Shown here piece by piece: positions 1 through 12,127 of a DNA stretch of 64,000 nucleotides. Source of the stretch: Diogma glabrata (lineage: Eukaryota; Arthropoda; Insecta; Diptera; Cylindrotomidae); contig OY856186.1 in NCBI GenBank assembly GCA_963693315.1, positions 285,096,492 to 285,160,491 on the forward strand, given 5' to 3'. A program made the translations under genes and the position numbers. Below the pieces are notes generated by a model, which had not been told where the DNA came from, did no database searches, and saw only the letters and a list, made by a program, of their open reading frames with translations. Within the stretch, counting starts at the first letter, position 1. Each line of letters begins with the position of its first letter.

Positions 1-9
1 GGATGATGA

Positions 10-144
10 AGGGTGCCACCCATACACCAATTCTGCATAGGTACTCAATTCAACATTCACGAGCGCGGCGCATCTGTGGAAATTAATGGTGAAACAGAAA
101 AACTTAATAAACTACCGTTCCTTATTGATACTGACGAAAATTAA
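10..144 (+). pseudogene. coding-like 3' fragment, unknown protein
   Basis: A frame open after two TGA codons at 4-9 ends at TAA 142-144. Its C-terminal part reads CIGTQFNIHERGASVEI, then ends FLIDTDEN, a composition more protein-like than the surrounding AT-rich DNA. It could be the last exon of a gene that starts left of the window, or a transposon scrap. No domain is recognised and no clear splice acceptor is visible. Confidence 0.22.
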
Positions 145-1588
145 ATTCCATGACTGGAATTTCAACTCTAACTTTGTTAGAACGGTTACATAAGTGCTGT
201 TTATTAATAAGGTCAGAAGAGCCCTATAATATTGGGTTGTCTCAAAAAAACAGTATAATATTGACAATGTGTCGAATAAAGATGAATATGAACAATATAC
301 AAACCGCTATACTATTTAATATCTCCTCAAGATGTGCTAAAATTTATTTTACCGATTGTGTGCAGTTCTTAGCAAAAGTTTTAAAATGTTGCATATATTG
401 GCAGACTCGAGAAGAAAACCTAAAAAATTTTAATTGTTACTTCAATTTAAATCTTTTATAGTCATATTTTTTAAATTATTTATCCAAAACAAATCAAAAA
501 GAATAAACTTTAATATTTACTTACTGTTCGTTTGAATTTTGATTTCTTTAAATAGTTTTTAAATTTTGCTAAGAGAGTGCGCTGTTATCACTTCACCAGT
601 CGTCAATTAAGAAAACATTGATTCCATTACCAAAACTACGTGAAAAAGCCTCAAAAATTCAATCGCGCATAACTCCGATTCAGAGTACTCAAAAAATAAA
701 AGCAGAAAGTGCTTTTTTTCTTTCTTTAATACCAACAATATATCAAAATTTCAGATTTTTTAAAAATAGTCGATATTTTTTCGATGTACGTTTTCAAAAT
801 AATAGCCCGTCTGTATTCAAAACTATAACATACAGCCTTCAAAATTGAACCCTCATGTAATAAAGATTTACAAAGGTGTCTTGATCGACTATCCCGACTG
901 CTATATTCACGACCTCGTCAACACCACTACTTTGACTTCAGTGGAAGTAGACAACATTGCTGTTTATCAGCAACAAAGAACCAAATTTGTCCAATGTCCA
1001 TAAGCCTATAGAAAGACATTTAAGAAATATCTACTTTTAAAATGGACAGTGAGCTATTTCGATAGTACGGACAGTACTTATTTAAAAATATTAGTGTGAT
1101 TTCACTTCTGAGACTGCTTTCCAATTGCTGCTAAGTTGCATTTTACCTGCTAAACCTACATTTTTCAGAACTGGTCGTATGTATGAAACACGAAACACGC
1201 TCAACATGGTATCTTGGGACATTCAAATCTATTGAATTAAGTGGTGAAATTCAATGCTTAACAAATGGATTTGATTCATAATAAAAACCAATGTAGTCAG
1301 CTGTTTATTTGGCTTAAATCAACATATTTATTCTAAATAATTGTAAAGAAATTAATGCTTTTATCAAAATCTATTACTAATTTCTGTGGTTGTTCTTATA
1401 CTATTTGCATAAAAGAGTTTCTTCAGATTATGGTTTATTTTTTTTATTGTCCATTGTGGAAAATCCATTTTTCGCGCAGATATGTGCTAGCAGGCATGTA
1501 TGCAAAATTGAAAATTGAGTTCCAAACTTCTTTCCTCAATTTAAATTAAACAAAGTGTCATCATAGGTAATAATTATATTATTTATCA
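145..1588. other. no recognisable feature
   Basis: AT-rich DNA with only short frames lacking coding character. I see no transposon ends or repeats here. Confidence 0.4.
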
Positions 1589-1596
1589 GAAGGATC

Positions 1597-3086
1597 TAGG
1601 GCTTGTAAATCGGATAAAACCGAAACCGGCTACCCGGGTTTTTGCTGATTTTTACAAAATCGTCTAAAAACCGGGTTTTGCCTGAAAACCGGGTTTTTCT
1701 GCAACATCGAAAGTTCAATTTATTGTTTATTCTAGAAAGGAAATTTAATTTTTCGTATTCTGGATGCAATAGAATATAGATTCATTAATTAAAAGTCGTA
1801 TAGAAATGGATCGCATTTCTGTATACAAATATTCGTAACCTACAGTATAGTTGTTAACATCGTAAACGTTGCCCAAATACAATGTGGAAAACTTTAATAC
1901 CTTCGCTTGCGGATTTACCGTTTGTAACTTTATTTTAGTTGTTTATATTAAATTCTTAGGTATACAGTTTTCAAGAAAGTATTCCAACATAATATTTTTA
2001 TCAACGATCTGAACTTTTCTATGCAGTCTTTTATCGGAAGAAATTTTCAAAACATTTTACAATTTATGTTTTGATTTTTGGGGTAGTAGATTTTTTTTAG
2101 TTTCCATTGCTGTTTTTATTATACTTTAAATATTTATTTCGTTTTCCATGACTTAATTAATTTATTTCAATAAAATGTTAGGCTGATTTAAGCGTTTGTT
2201 TTTTAATTTTCAATGAAGGAATAAATACTTGATTTTAAACTTTTAGACTTTAAACTTTTAAACCAGGTTAGTCAAATTTCACTTTAAAAAACTGTTTTAA
2301 TTAATTCCAATGAAGTATGCAAACAAATATTATGTACAACTCGTTAGAAAACAGATGTTTCCGTACTCGGTGCACATCAAATCATCACACTTCATCCGGC
2401 AAAATCTTTCTTTTCTAAACGCAATAATAACTTTCTTCTGTTTTTCGTGCAGAATTAAATATTATCAATATTGTCTTAGTATCAAGTGTGAATTTTTATT
2501 AGAAAAATAGTTCTTACTCCTAAATCGAAATAAATGTTTTAGAGAGCATTCACGCTGGTGAAGTTGAACCAATGACATCCGCATCTGTAGTTCTTTATTA
2601 TAACAACTACAACATTTTCTGCGGTATTGCATGGTTCTAACGAATGTGCAAACCATAGCAATTTAAGTAGTCCTTCCAAAAAGAAATGAAAATGTCTTGC
2701 GTTACTAAGGAAAAATCCTTTAAAATCAATAACTTATTCAATGCTCTGGCATCATTTCAACCCACTTCAACAGACAGTGCGTGAGTCTTTTTGATCGCAG
2801 GTAATGTCTGTACTATAGATTATGTTCATCTGTTAAATTTGACCTGTTGGGCGCATTTATTTTTCTTAAATATTATTTTATTAAAAAAAATTAATTACAA
2901 GTTAAGTTTTATTTCTATTTTTGGTTTACATACTGTATAATGAATTTTAACATGTTATTTTCAATTTTACTCAAGATAGTTTTTTAAATAACAAAAAAAA
3001 CCGGTTAAAGCCCGGCTACCCGGCTTTTTATTTCATTAAAAACCGAAACCCGGTTTTTTAAATTAACCGGGTTTTTACATGCCCTA
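1597..3086. mobile_element. hAT-like non-autonomous transposon
   Basis: The element starts TAGGGCTTGTAAA and ends TTTACATGCCCTA, so the tips are inverted repeats (TAGGGCwTGTAAA). It is flanked by a perfect 8-bp direct duplication, GAAGGATC, at 1589-1596 and 3087-3094. Subterminal regions are rich in the motif ACCGGGTTTT in both orientations (about 1640-1700 and 2998-3075). TIR type and 8-bp duplication match the hAT superfamily. The 1490-bp body has no transposase-like frame, so it is non-autonomous or deleted. Confidence 0.8.
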
Positions 3087-3179
3087 GAAGGATCGTGTTC
3101 AAAGTTTTCTGCTATCAAGTTTTGCATGGAGGGATCAGTTATACAAATGCATGGAGGGATCAGTTTTTATTGTTTTGAA

Positions 3180-3370
3180 CATTTTTTTATTTTTGATCTA
3201 CGGGTGTGACAACCCCGCGTACTCCAGTCCCTGCTATTGACATACGAGTTAACGTGAGATATCACATACCACTGGCAATAGCAGTGAGATATCACTAGCC
3301 AAGGTGACATCTTAGGGGTGGTGGCGGATGAACTGTATTCAGTCAACGGTAGCACCCTCAATCTTAGCTG
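3180..3370. repeat. dispersed repeat, copy 1 of 3
   Basis: Begins TTTTTATTTTTGATCTACGG, continues through GTGTGACAACCCCGCGTACT, and contains GAGATATCAC repeats. Diverged partial copies lie at 4088-4150 and 31495-31640. No coding capacity is seen. Probably a MITE or SINE fragment, class undetermined. Confidence 0.5.
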
Positions 3371-3559
3371 TGAAATAATCCTTGATGATAAGACGCTATT
3401 GCTTCCTTGAAAAAACGAGCCTTGATATAATTATGTGTGGGCTTTAATCTTTAAGAAACAAAGTGCGTCACAGGATCAAGGAATGTGCAACCGGCTGGAT
3501 TATTGGCAACTACATTTTTGTTTTGTTTCAGCAAATTTTTGTAAAAATTTGCTATTTAC

Positions 3560-3815
3560 TTTTTAATTTCCTTTTATTTTCTCTATTCTATCACAAAATA
3601 TTGGCCTATGTCATATTTTGTCAGTGATAGTTTTTAGTTATCCATTCTTTAACAAAAAATATAAAACAACAAAAAAAGAAAGATTTACGTCCATCAACAC
3701 CTTTGAACGTATGTTGTTGTGGGACCTAGGTCTTAAAAGGTTTTTATGTGTTATTGTGACACATATTGTAATTCCTACTACACAACACATTTTATTTAAA
3801 AAAAAAAAAAAAAAA
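3560..3815 (+). mobile_element. non-LTR retrotransposon 3' end (tail family B)
   Basis: Sequence from about 3710 (GTTGTGGGACCTAGGTCTTA, then GTGACACATATTGTAATTCC) to the A-tract at 3798-3815 matches, in sense orientation, the 3' end of the element just upstream of CDA-b (47041-47160). A more diverged copy is at about 51930-52160 (minus). Only 3'-terminal sequence and poly(A) remain, a typical 5'-truncated LINE insertion. Confidence 0.7.
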
Positions 3816-4087
3816 GTTCATTATTTGAAATATTGAAATCAAATTTTTAATCAGTGTTTGGGATGTCATTAAATTAAATAATTACTACTTTCTTTATCGA
3901 ATTCATCAAATTCACAATTAGATATCTGAAACTGTTTGAGATAATTTGGAAACATTGAAAACAAAACGATTCGGTACTTTGAATTCGTGCATGCAATTTG
4001 GTTTTCATTGCTTTTGCTTATAGGATATGATATTCAATTTGTTTCTTTCTGGAGATATAGCCCCAAGGACAGGATAATTTTTGTAAT

Positions 4088-4150
4088 TGTTTTTTATTTT
4101 TGACCGACGGGTGTGAAAACGCTGCGTACTACAGCCAGCGTAGTTCCATT
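4088..4150. repeat. dispersed repeat, partial copy 2 of 3
   Basis: TTTTTATTTTTGACCGACGG followed by GTGTGAAAACGCTGCGTACT resembles the start of the 3180-3370 repeat. Similarity fades after about 60 bases. Confidence 0.4.
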
Positions 4151-4462
4151 TATTTCGTGCGTATTCAAAATAAATTGATAGTTTGAAAATTTGGCATTGC
4201 CACATTTGTTGATAGCATTGATTTTTAATGTGTGTATTCATAATAAAAACTCCCTCCAGATATGTGAAGTTTTTTAATTTTTTTCTTTTTTGTAGATTTT
4301 AAATTACGTTCCGAAATAAATACACATTTTCGAACTGAATATTAATTTTCAATAATATGCATACGCGTTTTAAATTGAGCTACATTTATTTCGCCTTGTA
4401 ATTTGAAAATAAGAATTGTCTACGTCTAGCCAACGACTATATATTCGCACGGTCACGTTTTT

Positions 4463-6785
4463 AGGGTTCCGTTTTTTATACGGAACACTATTGCCATTGG
4501 TGAGAGTACAACGTGTTTTTCACATTATTTCGATTATCTCGTGAACCATTAATCCGATGAACTTAAAATTTGAGGTGCTTGTAAAACTAACCTATCCACA
4601 CAAGATGGCGGGTTAAAAAATAAATAAAGTTGTGTTCGTTTGTTTTAAAGAGGTACGATGTAAAGCCTTTGAAAACATACATTTTTTTAGTGAGACGAAT
4701 AGGGTATCATATGAAAGGGCTTCATTTCAGCATTTTTTAAAAATATATTTTGGAATTTTACACCTCACCATTTTTTGTATAATTTTGAAAAATGACGTTT
4801 TCGGAATGTTTTATTGCCCCGATTAACTCCGACCCTACTTCATCGAAAATCTTGAAATATATTTGGAATGATAGAAAATTGAGGAGGTTTTTAATGAAAA
4901 ATATAGAAAAGTGGCAGACACTCATAACTATATTTATTAAAGGGGTGGGAATGTTAAGGGGTAAAAACATCATTTAAAACCAGGTCATGTGGGGTGTCAT
5001 TTAAAAGAGCACTTGATTTTAGAAATATTGCCATATTTTTCAGAATTTTGTATTGCATAGTTTTTGAATTATTATCAATAAAGTGACACAAAAAGTTGGT
5101 CCCCCCCCTTGCATTTCGAGCCTAATTAACAGAAAAATTTGAAAAAATTCACAGAGACAGGAAGTTTGTTAAACTCGGAACGAAAAATATAGCGAACCCT
5201 CAAATAATTATATTTTTGTGTTTTTAAGTGATTGGGGTGGGGAAGGGTGAAAAAAAACTTTTTTGACCCAAGCGAGTGGGGTGTCATTTGAAAGAAGACC
5301 GAATTTCAGACACTTTGCAATTTTTTTTAGAATTTTGTGGTACACAGTTTTTGAGTTATTCTAAAAAATGTGCAAATTCCAGACCGTCCCCCCCCCCCCT
5401 ACGTTTCGACACTGATTGACAGAAAAAATTGAAAAAATTCATAGAGACAGGAAATTTGCTATATTTTGAACGAAAATTATAGCGAACTCTCAAATAATTA
5501 TATTTCTGTGTATTTAGGGGATGGGTGTAAAGAGGGTAAAAAAAAACTTTTTTTGACCCATACGAGTGGGGTGTCATTTAAAAGAACACCAAATTTCCAA
5601 CACGTTGCAATTTTTTTTAGAATTTTCCGGTACACCGTTTTTGAGTTATTCTAAAAAATGTGCACATTCCAGACCGTTCCCCCCCCCCTACGTTTCGACA
5701 CTGATTGACAGAAAAAATTGAAAAAATTCATAGAGACAGGAAATTTGCTATATTTTGAAAGAAAATTATAGCGAACTCTCAAATAATTATATTTCTGTGT
5801 GTTTAGGGGATGGGTGTAAAGAGGGTAAAAAAAAACTTTTTTTGACCCAAGCAAGTGGAGTGTCATTTGAAAGAACACCAAATTTCCAAAACACTGCAAT
5901 TTTTTTTAGAATTTTCCGGTACACCGTTTTTGAGTTATTCTAAAAAATGTGCAAGTTCCAGACCGTCTCCCCCCCTACGTTTCGACACTGATTGACAGAA
6001 AAAATTGAAAAAATTCATAGAGACAGGAAATTTGCTATATTTTGAACGAAAATTATAGCGAACTCTCAAATAATTATATTTCTGTGTGTTTAGGGGACGG
6101 GTGTAAGGGGGGTAAAAATAAACTTTTTTCGACCCAAGCAAGTGGGGTATCATTTGAAAGAGCACCAAATTTCCAAAATATTGCAATTTTTTTTAGAATT
6201 TTGCGGTACACAGTTCTGGAGTTATTCTAAGAAATGTGCAAATTCCAGACCTCCCCCCTACGTTTCGACACTGATTGACAGAAAAAATTGAAACAAATTC
6301 ATGGAGACAGGAAGTTTGCTATATTTTGAACGAAAATTATAGCGAAGTCATTTGAAAGAACACTTAATTTAAGAAACATTGCAACATTTTTTAGAATTCT
6401 GCGATGCACAGTTTTTTAGTTATTGATGAAAAAAAAGTGCTATTTTAAGTGTATGTATACCACCCTATATTTCGACGCTGATTTATAGAACAAATATTCC
6501 CAATTTAGACCGTTAAAATACTGGTTAAATCTTTCTTTAGCTAACATAAACAGCTATGGATAAGATTTAACCTCAAGTAACATTTTTGATCAATGTAGAT
6601 GTGATTGACATTTACTATAGACGTTTACGATTAAACATTTATTCTGTTATGCGTCCATAGTCTGGCGATATAAAGACTTTACAACATAACTTTATGTCAT
6701 TTATTTTTGATATTGTGTTCTTTTACATTCACGGAACCCTTGGCGAGCGAATTTTATTCGCACTTGTCCGACTTTTTTTTTATTT
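4463..6785 (+). repeat. GGGTTCCGT-ended dispersed repeat, copy 1
   Basis: The left side carries TTAGGGTTCCGTTTT (about 4462) and the right side CACGGAACCCTTGGCGAG (about 6730), so both ends hold an inverted GGGTTCCGT. A second copy lies inverted at about 22620-23345 with the same landmarks. Between the ends are a non-coding segment (4480-4990) and the tandem array listed separately. Probably a non-autonomous DNA element; termini and target duplication could not be fixed. Confidence 0.55.
4990..6510 (+). repeat. ~288-bp tandem array inside the dispersed repeat
   Basis: Five successive units start at the CGAGCC/CGACAC landmark at about 5113, 5407, 5696, 5983 and 6266 (spacings 294, 289, 287, 283); a deleted sixth begins near 6475. 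Each unit holds GTGGGGTGTCATTTGAAAGA, TTTTTTTTAGAATTTT, a poly-C run of 6-12 bases and a purine-rich segment. Short frames repeated in the units are consequences of the DNA repetition. Confidence 0.85.
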
Positions 6786-7130
6786 ACAGCTGCATACTAC
6801 TTACGAAATGAAAATCGAAGATATTTTCGTTTCATTTTATTTTGGGTTTTCGGCAGCATAAAGGTCCTTAATCAAACACAAAAAACGAATTTTTAATAAC
6901 TGTTGACGTCGCAAGCGTTCCATTGAGCAACCAATTTTTTCCAAAGGAACGCATGTTAAACCAAATATAAACTGAAAATTTTATTTAGAGAGCTCTCATG
7001 CTCTCGAATTGCAAAATTCAATCAAAATCAGTTCAAAAATCTATTCAATTTTCAGTCTAGTAAATTATAAAAGGCAATTTTATATATTTGTAAAATGGTG
7101 ATGTTTTTAAATAAATAAAAACATGTATTT
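6786..7130. other. no recognisable feature
   Basis: AT-rich sequence without a coding frame or repeat that I can match elsewhere in the window. Confidence 0.35.
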
Positions 7131-7256
7131 TTAAACACGAAAAATGTGAAGTGGAGTTTTCTTCTGAGAAACTTCAAACCATACACCTTTGAATTGACAA
7201 AACTCCAATTACTTCTTTACTTACTTGAGTTTAATTGATCTCAAAAATCCAAAATT
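7131..7256 (+). repeat. SINE body, headless copy
   Basis: Matches the 3' part of the SINE at 7568-7775: AACACGAAAAATGTGAAGTG, then CTGAGAAACTTCAAACCATA and TTGATCTCAAAAATCCAAAA. It lacks the tRNA-like head, so it is truncated at its 5' end. Confidence 0.6.
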
Positions 7257-7567
7257 AATTTAAATTCCCTTAATGTAGTCTAATGTTAATACATATAGGA
7301 CTACAAATTGACCAAGTGTCAGACATTGATTTCACATTGATTGGAAACAATCAATAATGACTATACAATCGTGACTTAGGATGTTAATTAGAATAGAAAT
7401 GTTCCCCATTCTATGAATTCACACAAAGTATTGTCTAGAAATTTAATGCAAAAAATCCCATATAATGTAAATACATTTCCATAATATGGGGTCTAATGAC
7501 AGTGGAAAAATTCAACTTAAGTAAAAATGAATAAGTGATGAAGAAGTTTCAACTTTGAAATTGTCAT

Positions 7568-7775
7568 CGCCTCAACGGCGTAGTCGATAGCGTGTCTGCC
7601 CAAGGATTCGAGCCGGGCACTGACGAGGTAGGTTCGAATCCCAACCAAAACACGAAAAATGTGAAGTGGAGTTTTTTTCTGAGAAACTTCAAACCATACC
7701 TTTGAATTGAAAAAATTCCAATTACTTCTTTACTTACTTGAGTTTAATTGATCTCAAAAATCCAAAATGTATTTT
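7568..7775 (+). mobile_element. tRNA-derived SINE
   Basis: The head (about 7568-7650) has a box-A-like GGCGTAGTCGATAGCGTG and a perfect pol III box B, GGTTCGAATCC (about 7630). A TGCCC...GGGCA pair encloses an enlarged anticodon-loop region, so this is not a working tRNA. The body downstream is the same sequence as 7131-7256. Tail and target duplication are not clear. Confidence 0.6.
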
Positions 7776-8470
7776 CATGTTTATTGAATGTCTTAGAAAA
7801 AGCATTATTACAGCCATCACTATGCTTTTGCTGTTAATTTCATACTCGGCTGAAATGAGTATCATTTTAGCATTGTTATACAATATATTAACTGCAACAA
7901 CCATAAATATTTCATTTTATCCCAAGTATCAGTTTCATTTCAGCTATTTTGTTTGCACTTTGCTTTTGAACGGTATGCAGAAACCTATGATAAGCTAGTT
8001 TTTAAAGTTGATCTCGCTCAAATATTGAAATGAACAGTAGAGTAGAATTAACTTTTGTTCAGCTGTGTTTCTTCATCAAGTTCTGTTCAGCTGTGTCTAA
8101 GGGTATGAATTTATGTCATGGGGTAACATGTCCATATTTATATAAAAATGAATATAATTTTACTTGGATAGGAAGACGAAATTGTCACATCGTTCAAAAT
8201 TTAAATTTTGTTTGGCACTAATAAATTTGATAAATTTTAGTTCCGTGTTCAATTTTGATATTATGAAAAAACATCTTTAAAAGATTTCTATGTGTTTGGA
8301 TAAAATTAGATAAAACGATGCAGGAGGGTGCCTTCCTAACAATTGTTTTTCAGCATCCTAGCGGCCGCTATGTCACTTCGTAAGTGTTGCATAAACTCGA
8401 AATATATAATGATCTAAAAATGATATGCATTACTATCAGTATTAAAAGTATTTATTAAACAATAAGTGCA
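7776..8470. other. no recognisable feature
   Basis: Short hydrophobic frames (for example around 7780-7998) have the AT-driven composition of the background. No family is recognised. Confidence 0.3.
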
Positions 8471-8472
8471 TA

Positions 8473-10546
8473 TGGGTAATTCTTTTATAAACCGAACAGA
8501 TTTGGACAAAATCTGACCGACCCATTTTTGATTTGGCTGAAATTTTTTTAGGGGTTTTTTATCGAAAAAAAAAGATATACGTGTTCGAGGATTTTTTTTT
8601 TTTTTGGAAAGTAGAGCTGTTCTAAATTTCGAGAATTTCGTGATTTTCGGCTTGAAGACTTATTTTCAAAAATTCATAACTTCGGTTTTATAGAAGATAG
8701 AAAGTTTTTCTTTTCTTTATTTGAAAATGGAACTTTTTAAAAATAAATATTTTTAACTAAAGTTATTAACAAGTTCCTATTGTTATAAACAAATAAAATG
8801 TTAAAACTAAATTTTCACCATTGCCCCACCCATGAAATTAGTTTTTAATATAATCATCGTATTTATCGTTCAATTTCCTATAAAAAAAGTATTTTTTTTT
8901 AATGGAGAAATGATATTTACTGTTAGAAATAAATTAGTTTATCGAGCGCGGTACGACAAAAAATTCAATATATGGGTCATTCTTTTACATACCGAACAGA
9001 TTAGGTCAAAATGTGACTAAGGCATTTTTGATTCAGCTGAAATAGGGGAATTGAATTTTTAGGGGTTCTATATAAACATAACGATATACTTGTTTGAGAA
9101 TAATTTCTTTTTTTTGTTTTTTAGGGGAAATAGAGCGGTTCTAAATTCCGAGAGTTTTGTGATTTTTGGCTTGAAGACTTGTTTTCAAAGACTTATAACT
9201 TCGGTTCTGGTAGAGATAGACACTTTTTGTTTGTTTTATTTTAAAGAATAGAGATGCAATTTAAAAAAAATTGTTAATCATAAAAGTTATTAACAAATTC
9301 CTATTGTTATAAACAAATAAAATTTTAAAATCAGTTTTTAGTAATTATCTAAAATAAATAAAGAGTGTTTAATGTAATCATCGTGTTCTACGATCAATTT
9401 TCAATAAGAAACGTATATTTAATTAATGAAAAAATGAGTTTTACTGTTACAAATAAGTTAATTTTTCCAGCGCCGGACGGCAAAAATTTATAAAATTTGT
9501 TATCGTCTCGCGCTGGATAAATTAGTTCATTTCTAACATTAAAACTCATTTCTCCACTAATTAAATATACGTTTCTTATTGAAAATTGAACGTAGAACAC
9601 GATGATTACATTAAACACTCTTTATTTTTTTTAGATAATTACTAAAAACTGATTTTAAAATTTTATTTGTTTATAACAATAGGAATTTGTTAATAATTTT
9701 TATAATTAATAATTTTTTTTTAAAATTGCATCTCTAGTATTTAAAATAAAAGAAACAAAAAGTGTCTATCTTTACCAGAACCGAAGTTATAAGTCTTTAT
9801 ATATTGTATAGAAGTCTTTATATATTGTATAATATTTATTTATATTATAAATTATATAATATAATTTATATTATATTATAAGTCTTTGAAAACAAGTCTT
9901 CTCTATTTTCCCTAAAAAACAAAAATAAGAAAAAATTCTCAAACAAATAGATCGTTATGTTTATATAGAACCCCTAAAAATTTTCAGCTGAATCAAAAAT
10001 GCCTTAGTCACATTTTGTCCTAATCTGTTCGGTATGTAAAAGAATGACCCATATATTGAATTTTTTGTCGTACCGCGCTCGATAAACTAATTTATTTCTA
10101 ACAGTAAATATCATTTCTCCATTAAAAAAACATACTTTTTTTATAGGAAATTGAACGATGAATACGATGATTATATTAAAAGCTAATTTCATGGGTAATG
10201 GTTAAAATTTAGTTTTAACATTTTATTTGTTTATAACAATAGGAATTTGTTAATAACTTTAGTTGAAAATATTTATTTTTAAAAAGATCCATCTTTTAAC
10301 TTTCAAATAAAGAAAAGAAAAACCTCCTATCTTCTATAAAACCGAAGTTATGAATTTTTGAAAATAAGTCTTCAAGCCGAAAATCACGAAATTCTCGAAA
10401 TTTAGAACAGCTCTACTTTCCAAAAAAAAAAAAAAAATCCTCGAACACGTATATCTTTTTTTCGATAAAAAACCCCTAAAAAAAATTTCAGCCAAATAAA
10501 AAATGGGTCGGTCAGAAAGGTGTTCGGTTTATAAAAGAATTACCCA
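8473..10546. mobile_element. large foldback element with duplicated arms
   Basis: The ends are TGGGTAATTCTTTTATAAAC and its reverse complement, flanked by TA on both sides (8471-8472, 10547-10548). Arms of about 1 kb are inverted copies. Each arm is itself a tandem pair of diverged units: the outer ends at 8473 and 10546, the inner ones near 8968 (ATGGGTCATTCTTTTACATA) and 10054. The centre is near 9490. A 62-codon frame recurs in each outer unit (8832-9020 plus; 10192-10004 minus) and, diverged, at 9618-9394, but the DNA repetition explains that. The TA flanks fit a Tc1/mariner-type or other TA-targeting non-autonomous element. Confidence 0.7.
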
Positions 10547-10779
10547 TATACATTCGCACACCTAGATTTAAAAAACGATTTTGGTTAAAAAAATTCTTTA
10601 GCATTGACTTAAAAAAAATTTTGTAATATTTTCGCGGCCCTCAAAATACTTTTCGTGGCTCCCCTGTTAAGCTAATCCCTGCCGTAATCATGTTTGAACA
10701 AAAATTTTGAGCACATTCACACACATACCTATAAATATTTTTTAAGATTATTTTTTACATATACGTATTAGGAGTAATA

Positions 10780-11232
10780 ATTATTACTAGGAGGGCCCGG
10801 CGTGCTTCGCTACGCTTATAAATAAAGTTTTTGCGTAGACATTTTGTTGACGTAGAAGCAATGATTTCAAAAAGTGGTAATGAGAAATGCGAGCATATAA
10901 TTTTTAATTTTTCTTTTTAAATATATGAATGAAAAATAATCAGAACTCTAGCTGATCAGTGCGGATATATGAAAAATTAGCGATCAAATAAGTTTTCAAG
11001 TAAGCTTATTTGATCTCTAACTTATTTGATCGCTAATTTTTCATATATCCGAACTCATCAGCTAGAGTTCTGATTATTTTTCATTCATATATTTAAAAAA
11101 GAAAAATTAAAAATTATATGCTAGCATTTCTCATTGCCACTTTTTGAAATCATTGCTTCTACGTCAACAAAATGTCTACGCAAAAACTTTATTTATAAGC
11201 GTAGCGAAGCACGCCGGGCCCTCTTAGTAATA
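10780..11232. mobile_element. near-perfect 450-bp palindromic element
   Basis: The left tip TTATTACTAGGAGGGCCCGG mirrors the right tip CGGGCCCTCTTAGTAATAA. Arms of about 215 bp pair almost perfectly around a short centre near 11006 (AAGTTTTCAAGTAAGCTTAT). GC-rich tips (GGGCCCGGCGTGCTTCGCTA) contrast with AT-rich arms. No frame is present. It is a foldback MITE; the mirrored ATTATTACTA outside the GGGCCC could be element or target. Confidence 0.75.
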
Positions 11233-11560
11233 ATAAAAAAACAAAGAAAAATAATACGTCATTCACAACATTCATTTCACCATTAACACCATAATAATTA
11301 AATCAAAGAAAATCAAAGAAAAATAATAATAATAAAAAAACAAAGGAAAATAATATAAACTCACTCATACCATTATCACGTCGAATCAATTCTATCTTTA
11401 TCTGACAAATTTAACAAACACATGAATTTTAAAATGATAAATACCACGTGCAATTCATTTCTTCATTCACAACATTCATAGAAAAATATTACGTCTATCC
11501 ACTCCTATAATAAAAAAACAAAGAAAAAGATTACGTCTATTCACTCCTAAATCAATTCAT
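11233..11560. repeat. A-rich short tandem repeats
   Basis: Three or four imperfect copies of AATAATAAAAAAACAAAGAA alternate with ATTACGTC, TTCACAACATTCAT and CACTCCT phrases. No coding capacity. Confidence 0.45.
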
Positions 11561-11640
11561 AAACTAAATTGAAATTTGAAAAGAAAATATAAAATACTAA
11601 ATTTAATTTTTTTATATTAATTTTTTTATATTCTCTTAAA

Positions 11641-11770
11641 GCAGGCTACAGACCTTCAATCAATTTGTCAATCAATTGAAAATAAACGAAATAAAATTTA
11701 GGGGATATTTACACTAAATCTTATTTCGTTTGTTTTCGTTTTCGAATTGATTGAAGGTCTGTAGCCTGCA
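11641..11770. mobile_element. 130-bp hairpin MITE
   Basis: Starts GCAGGCTACAGACCTTCAAT and ends with its reverse complement (ATTGAAGGTCTGTAGCCTGC). The arms pair over most of their length through a central region with AAATTTAGGGGATATTTACA. Too short to code. Confidence 0.7.
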
Positions 11771-12127
11771 TATCGTTTTTGTGAAAAAAAAATATATATT
11801 TGGGCAATTCCATTTTCATATTGTATGTGGGTGGCCGTTTAATTCAAAAATACATTTTAATTCGTCTATAACTTTTTTATTTATGATCCGAAAAATCCCC
11901 AAAATCTTTAAAATCTAAGTTACACTAATATCAGTTAGCAGTGAAAATTTGAAATGAATCGAAATTCGAATAAAAAAGCCTTAGGCTGTACAAAGTTTTT
12001 TTTTAGCGTATTAATATATAAGATTAGAACCGAATAATTATTTTCAGCTGCGAATAGAGATTTATTGTATATGTCCGTAATTCTCCCAAAAATACGAAAC
12101 AAAAAATTCTCAGAATGGTTGCATACA
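11771..12127. other. no recognisable feature
   Basis: AT-rich sequence upstream (plus-strand sense) of the minus-strand ORF that ends at 12128. Nothing identified. Confidence 0.3.

Noticed and set aside
5356..6230. Families of 62- to 83-codon frames on both strands
   Set aside because: They recur because the 288-bp unit recurs; poly-C runs change frame between units.
7568..7652. Functional tRNA gene
   Set aside because: The anticodon region is enlarged and the acceptor stem does not pair; it is a SINE head.
8832..10192. 62-codon frame repeated in the foldback arms as a conserved gene
   Set aside because: Between the diverged copies replacements are common (mixed silent and replacement changes), so DNA repetition explains it.
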